Positions 54,153-63,576 of a stretch of DNA of 64,000 nt are shown here, one piece after another. Every line of letters starts with the position of its first letter. The stretch's first letter is position 1. Source of the DNA: an uncultured Alphaproteobacteria bacterium (GTDB lineage Bacteria; Pseudomonadota; Alphaproteobacteria; CAAHEQ01; UBA3637). Where the stretch lies: contig CALXVP010000003.1 of NCBI GenBank assembly GCA_944392125.1, positions 1-64,000 of the forward strand, given 5' to 3'. A program made the position numbers and the translations under genes. Under the pieces are notes generated by a model. The model saw only the letters and a list, made by a program, of their open reading frames with translations. It was not told the origin of the DNA and did no database searches.

Positions 54153-54875
54153 ATGGGACAAATTCAAAAAGCCATGATTTTAGCAGCCGGACGCGGTGTT
54201 CGGATGCGTGAATTAACAAATGAGAAACCAAAACCGCTCATTCCCGTTCTCGGCAAACCGATTATTGATTATATTGTTGAAAAAGTCATCCGATACGGCA
54301 TACCGTCATTGGTTGTCAACCTATGTTATAAAGGCGAGATGATTCGAGCTGATTTAGAAAAATATCAGGCGCAACTGAATATTGACTTTTCCGAAGAAGA
54401 AACAGCGTTGGAAACAGGCGGTGGCGTGAAAAACGCATTACCGCTTTTAGGAGAAAAACCTTTTTTTGTGATCAATGCCGATCCGCTTTGGCTGGATAAA
54501 TCTACATCCGTATTTGAGCAACTGGAAACCGCGTGGGATGATGAAAAATATGATGTTGTTCTTGCGCTGATTCCGCTTTCAGAAGCATTCGGTGCCGTTG
54601 GCAACGGCAATTATTTTATTGAAAATCATCAACCGCGTCGCAAAAAGCCGGAGGAAACAAATGCGCCTTTTATGTTTATGGGGGTTCAAATTATTCATCC
54701 GCGTGTTTTTAAAGAAGTTGATAGTAGCCAAACCGTTTTCAGCCTGCGCGATATTTATGATACTGCACAAGCCAAAAACAGGCTGGGCTTTATTGTTTAT
54801 GACGGGACATGGTATCATATCGGCACGCCTGAAGCATTGGCAATAACGGAAAACAAACTCTCAAAAAAGGAGTAA
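54153..54875 (+). CDS. murU: N-acetylmuramate-1-phosphate uridylyltransferase MurU
   Basis: Converts MurNAc-1-P to UDP-MurNAc, 240 residues. The nucleotidyltransferase signature MILAAGRGVRMRELTNEKPKPL is followed by FVINADPLW (metal-binding Asp) and ETGGGVKNALPLL, then GTWYHIGTPEAL. Together with amgK it bypasses de novo UDP-MurNAc synthesis, a route linked to intrinsic fosfomycin resistance in pseudomonads. A GAGAGG ribosome binding site precedes the ATG. Confidence 0.9.
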   Translation: MGQIQKAMILAAGRGVRMRELTNEKPKPLIPVLGKPIIDYIVEKVIRYGIPSLVVNLCYKGEMIRADLEKYQAQLNIDFSEEETALETGGGVKNALPLLGEKPFFVINADPLWLDKSTSVFEQLETAWDDEKYDVVLALIPLSEAFGAVGNGNYFIENHQPRRKKPEETNAPFMFMGVQIIHPRVFKEVDSSQTVFSLRDIYDTAQAKNRLGFIVYDGTWYHIGTPEALAITENKLSKKE

Positions 54876-54881
54876 ACGCTC

Positions 54882-57731
54882 ATGATATACACCCTTAATC
54901 TTTCGGATAACCTTGCCTCCCGATTAACGGATTATATTCTGACACATATTCATGATCCGATGCAAATAGCGCAAACGCGCGTTATTTTACCGACAAAACG
55001 GGCCTGCCGAAACGTTAAGGAAGCGTTTGTGCGCAAAAGCGAACAAATGCCATTATTATTACCGCAATTAACGGCCTTATATGAAATGGAAGATTTAAGT
55101 GTGGCGCTACCCGAAGCCGTTTCATCTGCCGAGCGCTTGTTTTTACTGGCGCGACTTTGTTCGGCTAAACCGAATATTGATACGTTTGATAAGGCCATTA
55201 AAATCGCCGTCGGGTTGGCGCAGATTCTAGATGAGTTTTATTTGTATGAAACATCACTGGATAGATTGGAAGAAATCGTGCCGAACCGAGAACTCGCCAT
55301 TCATTGGAACGAAAGCCTAACCTTTCTTGAAATTATCCGCAAAGAATGGCCAAAGATTTTAAAAGAGCGCGGTAAAATTGATGCTGCCGACAGACGCATT
55401 CGCCTGATTAACCAACTCACGCAAAAAGTATCTGATAATACGTTTCAATCGCCGATTATTTTAGCCGGCTTTGATGGAGCACTGCCTGCCGTCAATCGTT
55501 TAATCAAAGCATTAAGTTCAAAAAATAATGCTCTGATATTTCTTGATGGATTAAACAATAAATTAACGGATGAAGATTGGGAAAATATTCATGCAAATCA
55601 TTACCAGCAAGCATTTAAAAATTTATTACGGGCATTAGATATCAGCGCAACGAAGATACCTCTTTTATCAACGGAAACCACACCGCAAGAAGCGTTAATT
55701 CACGAAGCATTGAAACCCGCGGAGCAAACGGAAGAGTGGCGACATACAAACTTAACACAAGATGTTTTAACAAACGTGCATCGGATTGATTGCGAAAATC
55801 CCGATGAAGAAGCATTGGCCATTGCAACCGTTATGCGTGAGGTGCTGGAAACACCCGAAAAAACAGCAGCGCTTGTTACAACGGACAGAAATTTGGCAAG
55901 GCGTGTGATTTTAAATATGAAACGCTGGCAAATTGAATTGGATGATTCGGCAGGAACGCCTTTACATCATACCGAAATCGGTATTTATTTATCGCTTCTT
56001 GCGGATTATGCGCTCCATCCCGATGATGGCAAAAAAATGCTGGCGTTATTAAAACATCCCCTCTCTGCCGACAATTTATTTCCTGCTCAATTACGGCAAC
56101 AAATTCGCCATGCCGAAAAAGAAGCCCGTCAAAGCGGGAAACATCTTGATTATCGTTTACAAACGGATATTAAAGCCTTTTGCAAACTGTTTGCCGATAA
56201 TCAACCCGTTTTATTCAATGAGATATTAACAGTGCATCTGGCATTGGCGGAGGCATTGGCAACCAGCTCCGATCGCTCGGGTATCACGCGTTTATGGGAA
56301 AGTGATGCCGGTAGCGAAGCGTATCGTTTTTTTGCCGAACTCAAAGAGTATGCACCGATTATGGGGAACATCATACCTGAAAATTATCCCGAAACACTTA
56401 ATTTACTCATGAGTATGGTTTCCATTCGTCCGCGTTACGGCATGCATCCGCGTCTGGATATTCTCGGACCGATTGAAGCCCGTTTTTCACATCCCGACGT
56501 GTGTATTATTGCAGGATTGAACGAAGGCTCTTTTCCGACACAACCTGATACAGGCTCTTGGCTCAGTCGTCAAATGAGAATCGCTGCCGGACTACCCTCT
56601 CTTGAAACGGAAATCGGCACGCAAAGTATGGATTTTGCACACTGTTTTTGCGCAAAAGAGGTGTATTTGACGCGCTCATTAAAAAATGAGGGTTCACAAA
56701 CCATCCCCTCACGATTTATCTCGCGCTTGGAAGCCGTTTTAAGCGGTGCCGAAATCGCATGGAAAGCAGAAAAACCTTTCATCGCTCGCGCGTTGGATTA
56801 TCCATCGGCATTTGAAAAAATTGAGCGCCCGGCGCCCGTCCCACCCAAAGAACTACGGCCGAAAAAACTTTCCGTTACGAATATTGATCGCTTGATGAGA
56901 AACCCGTATGGGGTATATGCCCGCCATATTTTAAAACTTTACCCCTTGCCCGAACTTGAAAAGTTTAACGAGGGAAATATGTATGGAATAGCCATACATG
57001 CCGCATTGGAAGAGATGGTTAAAAATAATAATTTTAATTTTGATTCCAACAAATTAGTCAGCACAATGCAAGAAAAACTTAAAGAATTGAACATGAGTGA
57101 TTCCGCGCTGGCATTATATCGTCCGAGATTGGAAAAAGCGGCTGAATTTATCATGCAAGAACAAAAAGAGCGTGCACCGTTTATTCAAAAATCGTATGTG
57201 GAAGTAAAAGGGCAAATCCAATTCCCATTATGCGATGGCACACTGTTTACTTTAACGGCCAAAGCCGATCGCATTGATGTTTTTAACGATCACGCGATTG
57301 ACATTATTGACTATAAAACAGGCGATCCGCCTGCGTATAAGCACATAGAGTTAGGCTATTCGCCTCAATTACCGTTGGAGGGCGTCATTGCACATGAAGG
57401 CGGATTTGAAGAAGTGCCGACAAAGGGAAATGAATTAACACTTCACTTTTGGCGCATAACCGGCAAAGACGAAGGCGGTGCCATCAGATCTGCCTTATCA
57501 ACTAAATCCAAGAAAGCGGAAGAATCCGTGTCGGCCAGCTATGAGATATTGTTAGAGAACAGCTACAATGGGCTCAAACGTGTATTAAACGCTTACCAGA
57601 ACAACGAAATGCCTTACGAGGCCTACCCCGTTCCGAAGTTGGTTGAACAAAAATATGACGATTATGCGCAACTGGCACGCGTAAAAGAATGGCTGGCAGA
57701 AGAAGATGAAGAGGAGGCAACCGAAGCATGA
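54882..57731 (+). CDS. addB: Double-strand break repair protein AddB
   Basis: Second subunit of the AddAB helicase-nuclease, 949 residues, of the alphaproteobacterial type. The N-terminal region (RVILPTKRACRNVKEAF, LPQLTALYEMEDL) is a helicase-like domain; TNVHRIDCENPDEEALAI and GLNEGSFPTQPDTGSWLSRQMR follow, and the C-terminal RecB-type nuclease has TLTAKADRIDVF and IDIIDYKTGDPPAY (about 800-830), so it should cut DNA. It overlaps addA by 4 bp and starts 6 bp after murU. Confidence 0.92.
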   Translation: MIYTLNLSDNLASRLTDYILTHIHDPMQIAQTRVILPTKRACRNVKEAFVRKSEQMPLLLPQLTALYEMEDLSVALPEAVSSAERLFLLARLCSAKPNIDTFDKAIKIAVGLAQILDEFYLYETSLDRLEEIVPNRELAIHWNESLTFLEIIRKEWPKILKERGKIDAADRRIRLINQLTQKVSDNTFQSPIILAGFDGALPAVNRLIKALSSKNNALIFLDGLNNKLTDEDWENIHANHYQQAFKNLLRALDISATKIPLLSTETTPQEALIHEALKPAEQTEEWRHTNLTQDVLTNVHRIDCENPDEEALAIATVMREVLETPEKTAALVTTDRNLARRVILNMKRWQIELDDSAGTPLHHTEIGIYLSLLADYALHPDDGKKMLALLKHPLSADNLFPAQLRQQIRHAEKEARQSGKHLDYRLQTDIKAFCKLFADNQPVLFNEILTVHLALAEALATSSDRSGITRLWESDAGSEAYRFFAELKEYAPIMGNIIPENYPETLNLLMSMVSIRPRYGMHPRLDILGPIEARFSHPDVCIIAGLNEGSFPTQPDTGSWLSRQMRIAAGLPSLETEIGTQSMDFAHCFCAKEVYLTRSLKNEGSQTIPSRFISRLEAVLSGAEIAWKAEKPFIARALDYPSAFEKIERPAPVPPKELRPKKLSVTNIDRLMRNPYGVYARHILKLYPLPELEKFNEGNMYGIAIHAALEEMVKNNNFNFDSNKLVSTMQEKLKELNMSDSALALYRPRLEKAAEFIMQEQKERAPFIQKSYVEVKGQIQFPLCDGTLFTLTAKADRIDVFNDHAIDIIDYKTGDPPAYKHIELGYSPQLPLEGVIAHEGGFEEVPTKGNELTLHFWRITGKDEGGAIRSALSTKSKKAEESVSASYEILLENSYNGLKRVLNAYQNNEMPYEAYPVPKLVEQKYDDYAQLARVKEWLAEEDEEEATEA

Positions 57732-60700
57732 TTATTGATGAATCCATTATTCAAAGCCAAAGAACGGCTGCCAATCCGCTCAATTCCGTTTGGGTTTCGG
57801 CATCGGCCGGTTCCGGAAAAACAAAAGTGCTTACAGACAGAGTTTTAAATTTACTGCTTTCGGATACAAGGCCCGAAAAAATTTTGTGCTTAACATTCAC
57901 GAAAGCGGCGGCGGCCGAAATGTCCAACCGAATTACGGATACACTCAAAAAATGGACGATTGCCGATGATGAAACACTTGAAAACGCACTAAAAGCATTA
58001 ACGGGTTATTGTCCGACGCCGGAAATAAAAGTCAAAGCGCGTCAACTGTTCATTGATGTATTGGAAACACCCGGCAATATGAAAATCATGAATCTACATG
58101 CGTTTTGTCAATCCGTATTGAAACGTTTTCCGATAGAAGCCGGTGTGCCACCTCAATTTGATATTATTGATGAAGATCGCTCATCCGTTCTGATGCGTGA
58201 TGCCTTGAATCAAACATTTTTAAAACCCGAATTTCAAAATGATATTGAAATGCTTTCCGATTATTTGGGCGAAAAAGATATTAACGAATTGTTTAAACAT
58301 ATTACGTCAAACGAAGTTAAATACAGCGCATTATTCCAACAATACGGCTCATATAACACCATCAAAAATAAGTTAAAGAAAAAGTATAACTTATCTCAAT
58401 ATCAATCTGAAAATCAACTTATTTGCTCTTATTTCTATCCGTTAAACAACGGTATTTTTTCCGATAAAGAGATAGAAACGGCTCAAGCATTATTTAGAGA
58501 AAAGACAACACTCTTTTTCACCAAAAACGATATAAAAGTGCACCGTGATCATAAAAAAAATCCGGAAGCATACGATATTCTGGCGCTGGCTCAGCAAAAG
58601 AATCTTTTCCATGTGATTGAAACATCCGCTTGTGTCTTGCATTTAATTCAAGAAGTCATCCGGCTTTATCGTGAGATGAAACACAAACAATCTCTTTTGG
58701 ATTACGGCGACCTCATTACAAAAACCCGTGAATTGCTTTCACGCGGAACCATGGCGCAATGGGTTATGTTTAAAATGGATGAAGGGATTGATCACATTCT
58801 GATTGATGAAGCGCAAGATACCAGCCCCGAACAATGGGAAATTATCCGCCTCATCTCGGAAGAATTTTTTGCGGGACTCGGGCGCGAAACGGATGTTATC
58901 CGAACCATTTTTGCCGTCGGAGATAAAAAGCAATCCATTTACAGTTTTCAAGGCGCAGACCCGAATGAATTTGAACGGATGCACGCTTATTTTTCAAATC
59001 GTGTTCAAACAGCACAAAAAACATTTGAAACCGTGCCGTTAAACGCGTCGTTCCGTTCGGTTTCGGTTGTATTGGATTTGGTTAATTCTCTATTAGATAA
59101 CAAAGAAGCGCGAAAAGGTGTTTTATCCGATCATGAGCAAGCCGTTCATACGGCAACCCGCCGTGGTGAAGGCGGATTGGTGGAAATATGGCCACTTGTC
59201 AGTGTTGAAAAAACGGATACAAGTGAAAGTTGGAAAATTCCCGAGCGTCAAAAAAGCGAAAGTGCCATCGTTATCTTGGCGCATCAAATTGCCGACAGAA
59301 TTAAAGCAATGATTGAAAATCACGAAATTTTGGAATCGGCCAATCGCCCGATTGAGCCGAAAGACATTATGATTCTTGTCAGTAAAAGAACAAGTATTGT
59401 TTCCGAACTCGTGCGCGCGCTTAAAGAAAGAAAAATCCCCGTCGCAGGCATTGATCGGCTTAATTTAACGGCCCATATTGCCATTCAAGATTTACTCGGC
59501 GTTGCCGAATTTGCATTACTTCCCGAAGACGATTTAACATTGGCAACGATTTTAAAATCGCCGTTATTCAAGATTAACGAAAATCAGTTGATGAAACTTT
59601 GCGTTCATCGCGGACAAAAAACATTGTGGGAATACGTGCAAGAAACCGAGCCGAATTTAAGCGAACACCTCAAACACATTCTTAATCAAGCGGATAAAAT
59701 GCCCGTTTATGAATTTTTTGCGTATTTACTGGGTCCGCTTGATGGCAGAAAGCATTTCATCAGCCGATTGGGAACGGAAGTCAATGAAGCGCTGGACGAA
59801 TTCTTGAATTTATGTTTACAATTTGAAGAAAGCGAAACCCCCTCTTTGCAAGGTTTCCTAACATGGTTTAAAAACCGCGAAAACATTATTAAGCGCGATT
59901 TGGATCAAAGCGATTTGAATACCGTGAAAATTATGACGGTGCACGGGTCAAAAGGATTACAGGGAAATATTGTTTTTCTGCCTGATGCCCAGCGCCTCCC
60001 GACAACGGAAAAAAGATTTTTCTGGGATGAAGATTTGCCACTTTGGATCGCACGCACAAAACTCAAAACACCCGATTTGGGAACATTGTTTGAACAAGCC
60101 CAAGAGGCAACCGAAGAAGAATATCATCGGTTGCTTTATGTGGCACTGACTCGGGCGCGCGATAGGTTATATATTTGTGGCTGGACAAAACCGAAAAAGC
60201 CGGAATCGGGAGCAAAGAAAAAGCCCTCTTCCCGCAAGAAAGAATCGGCAGAAGAAGCCCCGAAAATTACAAATTGGTATGATTTAATTACGCAATCTCT
60301 TCCCGAATACGTGGTGCAAAAATCGGACGGGATTATTCAGATGACGTGTCCGCAATCAAACGTGCTAGAACCGAATAAATCGGAAGAGACGACACAAATT
60401 GCACCGATGCCCCTACCCGCTTTTGTGCAACAACCTGCACCCACCGAAACACCGTTGTCCAAACCCCTCATGCCCTCTCGTTTGGCAGAGAATGAGGCTC
60501 CCGAAGAATCTGTTGTCGGTATCGGAACGGAACAGGCGTTAAAACGCGGGTCTTTCATCCACAAACTTTTGCAGTATTTGCCCGAAATTCCGCCCGAAAA
60601 GCGGTATGAAACGGCGTTACGGTTGAAACCGAATGATATTGAGATTCCCAACAACTTGTTGAAACTCTTTGAAGATGAGCAATTTCAAATTTTATTCGGA

Positions 60701-61024
60701 AAAAATTCGCATGCCGAAACGCCGATTGTCGGGATTGTGGGCGGACGCGCCTTTTCGGGACAAATTGACCGCTTGATTGTTTGGGATAATGAAGTCTGGA
60801 TTGTTGACTATAAAACAAATCGTTTTGTGCCAAAAATACCGCAAGAAGTATCTAAATCGTATAAAATCCAACTTTTTGCATATCGGGAGTTGATAAAAAA
60901 AATTTTTGCTGGTAAGATGGTACGAACATTTTTGTTATGGACTGAAAATCTTTCCCTGATGGAAATGACTGCTGAAACAGATAAATTAACACTCGCCGAT
61001 ATTGAATTAAAGGACAAAAAATGA
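57728..61024 (+). CDS. addA: Double-strand break repair helicase-nuclease AddA
   Basis: UvrD-like helicase and RecB-family nuclease of AddAB, 1098 residues. Walker A SASAGSGKTKVLTDR (about residue 26), Walker B LIDEAQDTSPEQW (about 358), motif IV GDKKQSIYSFQGADP, motif V VMTVHGSKGLQ and motif VI VALTRARDRLYICGW are intact. The C-terminal nuclease domain (about 990-1090) has GQIDRLIVWDNEVWIVDYKTNRF. Together with AddB it makes 3' overhangs for RecA loading. It overlaps the next gene by 4 bp. Confidence 0.95.
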   Translation: MIIDESIIQSQRTAANPLNSVWVSASAGSGKTKVLTDRVLNLLLSDTRPEKILCLTFTKAAAAEMSNRITDTLKKWTIADDETLENALKALTGYCPTPEIKVKARQLFIDVLETPGNMKIMNLHAFCQSVLKRFPIEAGVPPQFDIIDEDRSSVLMRDALNQTFLKPEFQNDIEMLSDYLGEKDINELFKHITSNEVKYSALFQQYGSYNTIKNKLKKKYNLSQYQSENQLICSYFYPLNNGIFSDKEIETAQALFREKTTLFFTKNDIKVHRDHKKNPEAYDILALAQQKNLFHVIETSACVLHLIQEVIRLYREMKHKQSLLDYGDLITKTRELLSRGTMAQWVMFKMDEGIDHILIDEAQDTSPEQWEIIRLISEEFFAGLGRETDVIRTIFAVGDKKQSIYSFQGADPNEFERMHAYFSNRVQTAQKTFETVPLNASFRSVSVVLDLVNSLLDNKEARKGVLSDHEQAVHTATRRGEGGLVEIWPLVSVEKTDTSESWKIPERQKSESAIVILAHQIADRIKAMIENHEILESANRPIEPKDIMILVSKRTSIVSELVRALKERKIPVAGIDRLNLTAHIAIQDLLGVAEFALLPEDDLTLATILKSPLFKINENQLMKLCVHRGQKTLWEYVQETEPNLSEHLKHILNQADKMPVYEFFAYLLGPLDGRKHFISRLGTEVNEALDEFLNLCLQFEESETPSLQGFLTWFKNRENIIKRDLDQSDLNTVKIMTVHGSKGLQGNIVFLPDAQRLPTTEKRFFWDEDLPLWIARTKLKTPDLGTLFEQAQEATEEEYHRLLYVALTRARDRLYICGWTKPKKPESGAKKKPSSRKKESAEEAPKITNWYDLITQSLPEYVVQKSDGIIQMTCPQSNVLEPNKSEETTQIAPMPLPAFVQQPAPTETPLSKPLMPSRLAENEAPEESVVGIGTEQALKRGSFIHKLLQYLPEIPPEKRYETALRLKPNDIEIPNNLLKLFEDEQFQILFGKNSHAETPIVGIVGGRAFSGQIDRLIVWDNEVWIVDYKTNRFVPKIPQEVSKSYKIQLFAYRELIKKIFAGKMVRTFLLWTENLSLMEMTAETDKLTLADIELKDKK

Positions 61025-61755
61025 AAAAATTATTAACTGTTGCTCTTACCCTTTTACTTTCTGCCTGTTCAAGTATGCCCGGCACGCCCGACGGATTTCG
61101 GGAACGCGATGTGCAAACCGAACACTTTTCAATTCCCGTTTGGGAAAGCGTAGAATTACGGCAAGGGAAAACAATTCGTTTCTATATTGAGGGTAACGGC
61201 AACCCGACCCCCGATACACCGATGGCGCTGAAACTGGCTGCAAAAGATCCGTATATCAATGTGGTTGTTTTATCGCGTCCGTGTCAATACAGCAAAAATC
61301 AATTATGCAATAATCCCGAGATTTGGACTCGTCAACAATACAGTCCCGAAATTCTGCGCGAAATGGAAGAAATCGTTGTGTATTACATTCAAAAATACAA
61401 AGCGCCGGATGTGGAATTTGTTGCTTACGATGGCGGAGCACCCGTTGCTTTTAATTTAGCCTTGCAGTTAGGGCGCGTCAACAAAATCACAACCATCGCC
61501 GGCATTTTGGATATTGATGCTTATGCCACGCAAAACGGTTTACCCGCTTTTGTTAATGCCAAAAATCCCATGGATTCCGTTACGCAACTCAGCCAAATTC
61601 CGCAGATACACTTTGTCGGCGGAAAAGATCGGCAAACAACGCCGGCTATGGCAGAGCGGTTTGTTTCAAAACTCCCCAACCCGCGCATGGCACTTGTGCG
61701 TGTTGCGCCCGATATGGGGCACGATGGCTGGGATAAAATTGATTTAGATTATTAA
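61021..61755 (+). CDS. Alpha/beta-hydrolase-like lipoprotein
   Basis: A 244-residue lipoprotein with lipobox LSAC (Cys16). The body looks like an alpha/beta hydrolase: oxyanion-type VVLSRPCQY, the nucleophile elbow region VEFVAYDGGAPVAFNLA, an acid in VGGKDRQTTP and a His in PDMGHDGW. The elbow has Asp where serine is usual (YDGGA instead of YSGG), so it may use an Asp nucleophile, as in dehalogenases and epoxide hydrolases, or be inactive. It overlaps the addA stop by 4 bp, an unexpected partner. Confidence 0.75.
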   Translation: MKKLLTVALTLLLSACSSMPGTPDGFRERDVQTEHFSIPVWESVELRQGKTIRFYIEGNGNPTPDTPMALKLAAKDPYINVVVLSRPCQYSKNQLCNNPEIWTRQQYSPEILREMEEIVVYYIQKYKAPDVEFVAYDGGAPVAFNLALQLGRVNKITTIAGILDIDAYATQNGLPAFVNAKNPMDSVTQLSQIPQIHFVGGKDRQTTPAMAERFVSKLPNPRMALVRVAPDMGHDGWDKIDLDY

Positions 61756-61776
61756 ACTGTTTTTTTCTCCCAAAAC

Positions 61777-61805
61777 AAAAGCCGATGTTTACTGCATCGG
61801 CTTTT
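61777..61805. terminator. Bidirectional terminator between the lipoprotein and suf genes
   Basis: Perfect 11-bp stem AAAAGCCGATG / CATCGGCTTTT with a 7-nt loop between convergent genes. Confidence 0.88.
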
Positions 61806-61857
61806 ATATTGATTCTTAAATCAACTGATTTGGTATTATTTACCAAATAGTCGGCAA

Positions 61858-62328
61858 CTAAAATCCCATCATCAATTTAACTTCATCCGAAAGGCGATCA
61901 ATTGTCCAAGGCGGGTCAAATACCAACTCAACCGTAACGACTCCTACTCCTTGAACGGAAGCAACGGCATTGGCTACCATTGCCGGCATATCTCCCGCAA
62001 TCGGACACGTCGGAGAAGTCAATGTCATAACAATTTTAACATCTCCGTTTTCTGCCCGAATAATATCATAAACTAATCCCAGTTCATAAATATCCAACAT
62101 TAACTCGGGATCTTGCACGGCTTTCAGCGCCCCCACGATTTCTTCTTTGCTTGCCTTTTGAACACCAGAGTCCAGGGGCGTTCCCGCTGTTGCCCGATAA
62201 GTCTCAGCCGGCAAATCAAGCTCTACATGTGCTGTCAAATCTTTGTCGGCCTCACTGATGGAGGTTGATGATTGTGTTTGAATTTCCGAATTATCAGTAT
62301 TGGTATGTATTTCTTTTTCGTCGGTCAT
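61858..62328 (-). CDS. DUF59/MIP18 Fe-S assembly protein (SufT-like)
   Basis: A 156-residue protein. The first ~55 residues are acidic, low complexity and probably disordered; the rest is the DUF59 domain with ALKAVQDPELMLDIYELGLVYDI, VKIVMTLTSPTCPIAGDMP and ELVFDPPWTIDRLSDEVKLMMGF. It helps mature [4Fe-4S] proteins. It is last in sufD-sufS-sufT order on the minus strand, 12 bp after sufS. Confidence 0.9.
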   Translation of the reverse strand: MTDEKEIHTNTDNSEIQTQSSTSISEADKDLTAHVELDLPAETYRATAGTPLDSGVQKASKEEIVGALKAVQDPELMLDIYELGLVYDIIRAENGDVKIVMTLTSPTCPIAGDMPAMVANAVASVQGVGVVTVELVFDPPWTIDRLSDEVKLMMGF

Positions 62329-62340
62329 TCCTTTTTCCCT

Positions 62341-63531
62341 CTATTGAAATAAACGAATTGCCTTATTCAATCCTTCAATCAAAGCATCAATATCGGATTT
62401 ATCGTTATACACGCCCAACGAAACCCGTATGGATACCGTTTGATGAAAACACGCGTGAATCGGCATGGCACAGTGATGCCCTACACGCACACAAATATGC
62501 TGTTTCCCAAGCGCAAACGCAATATCCGACGGATGTATTCCTTTGATAACAAAGGAAACAATACCGTTCTTAATGGCAGAATTACCCAATATCTCTATAC
62601 CCGAAAGCGTTGCCAATCGTTCCGTTAAGTAACGCGTTAAATCAGCCTCATTTTGTTCAATTTGTTCCATACCGATATTGTTTAAATAATCAATGGCATA
62701 GCCAAGCCCCACCGCTTCGGCAAACGGCGGTGTGCCGGCCTCAAATTTATTGGGCAAATCCGCAAACGTTGTCTTTTCTGCACTGACTTCCTTTATCATA
62801 TCTCCACCGAATTGATACGGTGGCAAGTCTTCCAAGGCCTCCTTTTTCCCATACAAAACGCCAATACCCGTCGGCCCGTATAACTTATGCCCCGAAAATG
62901 CGAAATAATCGCAATCCATTTCTGCCACATTCACAGGCATATGGGCTACGCTTTGCGCCCCGTCAACCAAAATGCGCGCTCCTTTTTCATGCGCGGTCTT
63001 TACAAGTTCTTTAATCGGATTGACAACCCCCAATACGTTTGATAAATGCGCAACAGCCACGATTTTTGTTTTTTCCGTCAGTTTGGCGCGATAATCTGCC
63101 ATATCAATTTCGCCGGAAGGCAAGACACGAAATGTTTTAAACGTTGCCCCGCTACGCACACAGGCCTGTTGCCATGGCACAAAATTCGCGTGATGTTCCT
63201 CTTCGGAAACGAGCACTTCATCTCCCTCTTTCAGTAAAAACGTATATCCGCTTGCAACCAAATTGATACTTTCGGTTGCTCCCTTCGTAAAAATAACTTG
63301 CTTCTTATCGGCGTGAATAAAATCAGCCACTTTCCGACGGGCATTTTCATAGGCAATCGTCGCTTCGTTTGCCAAATCACAACTGCCACGGTGCACGTTG
63401 GCATACATCGTCGCATAAAAACGCATCAATCCGTCAATCACAACCGATGGCTTTTGTGTTGACGCGGCAGAATCCAAAAACACAACGTTTTGACTCTTAA
63501 AAATCGGAAAATCTTCTTTATCGTTTTTCAT
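62341..63531 (-). CDS. sufS: Cysteine desulfurase SufS
   Basis: PLP enzyme that releases sulfur from cysteine for Fe-S clusters, 396 residues. FLDSAASTQKP, the PLP-lysine in FAFSGHKLYGPTGIGVLYG, HANFVPWQ and the sulfur-accepting cysteine in VRVGHHCAMPIHACF all fit the group II (SufS) type. It lies between sufD and the DUF59 gene. Confidence 0.95.
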   Translation of the reverse strand: MKNDKEDFPIFKSQNVVFLDSAASTQKPSVVIDGLMRFYATMYANVHRGSCDLANEATIAYENARRKVADFIHADKKQVIFTKGATESINLVASGYTFLLKEGDEVLVSEEEHHANFVPWQQACVRSGATFKTFRVLPSGEIDMADYRAKLTEKTKIVAVAHLSNVLGVVNPIKELVKTAHEKGARILVDGAQSVAHMPVNVAEMDCDYFAFSGHKLYGPTGIGVLYGKKEALEDLPPYQFGGDMIKEVSAEKTTFADLPNKFEAGTPPFAEAVGLGYAIDYLNNIGMEQIEQNEADLTRYLTERLATLSGIEILGNSAIKNGIVSFVIKGIHPSDIAFALGKQHICVRVGHHCAMPIHACFHQTVSIRVSLGVYNDKSDIDALIEGLNKAIRLFQ

Positions 63532-63576
63532 TTTTCACCTTGATGACTTTTACACCCTTTTTCTATGGATTTGATG

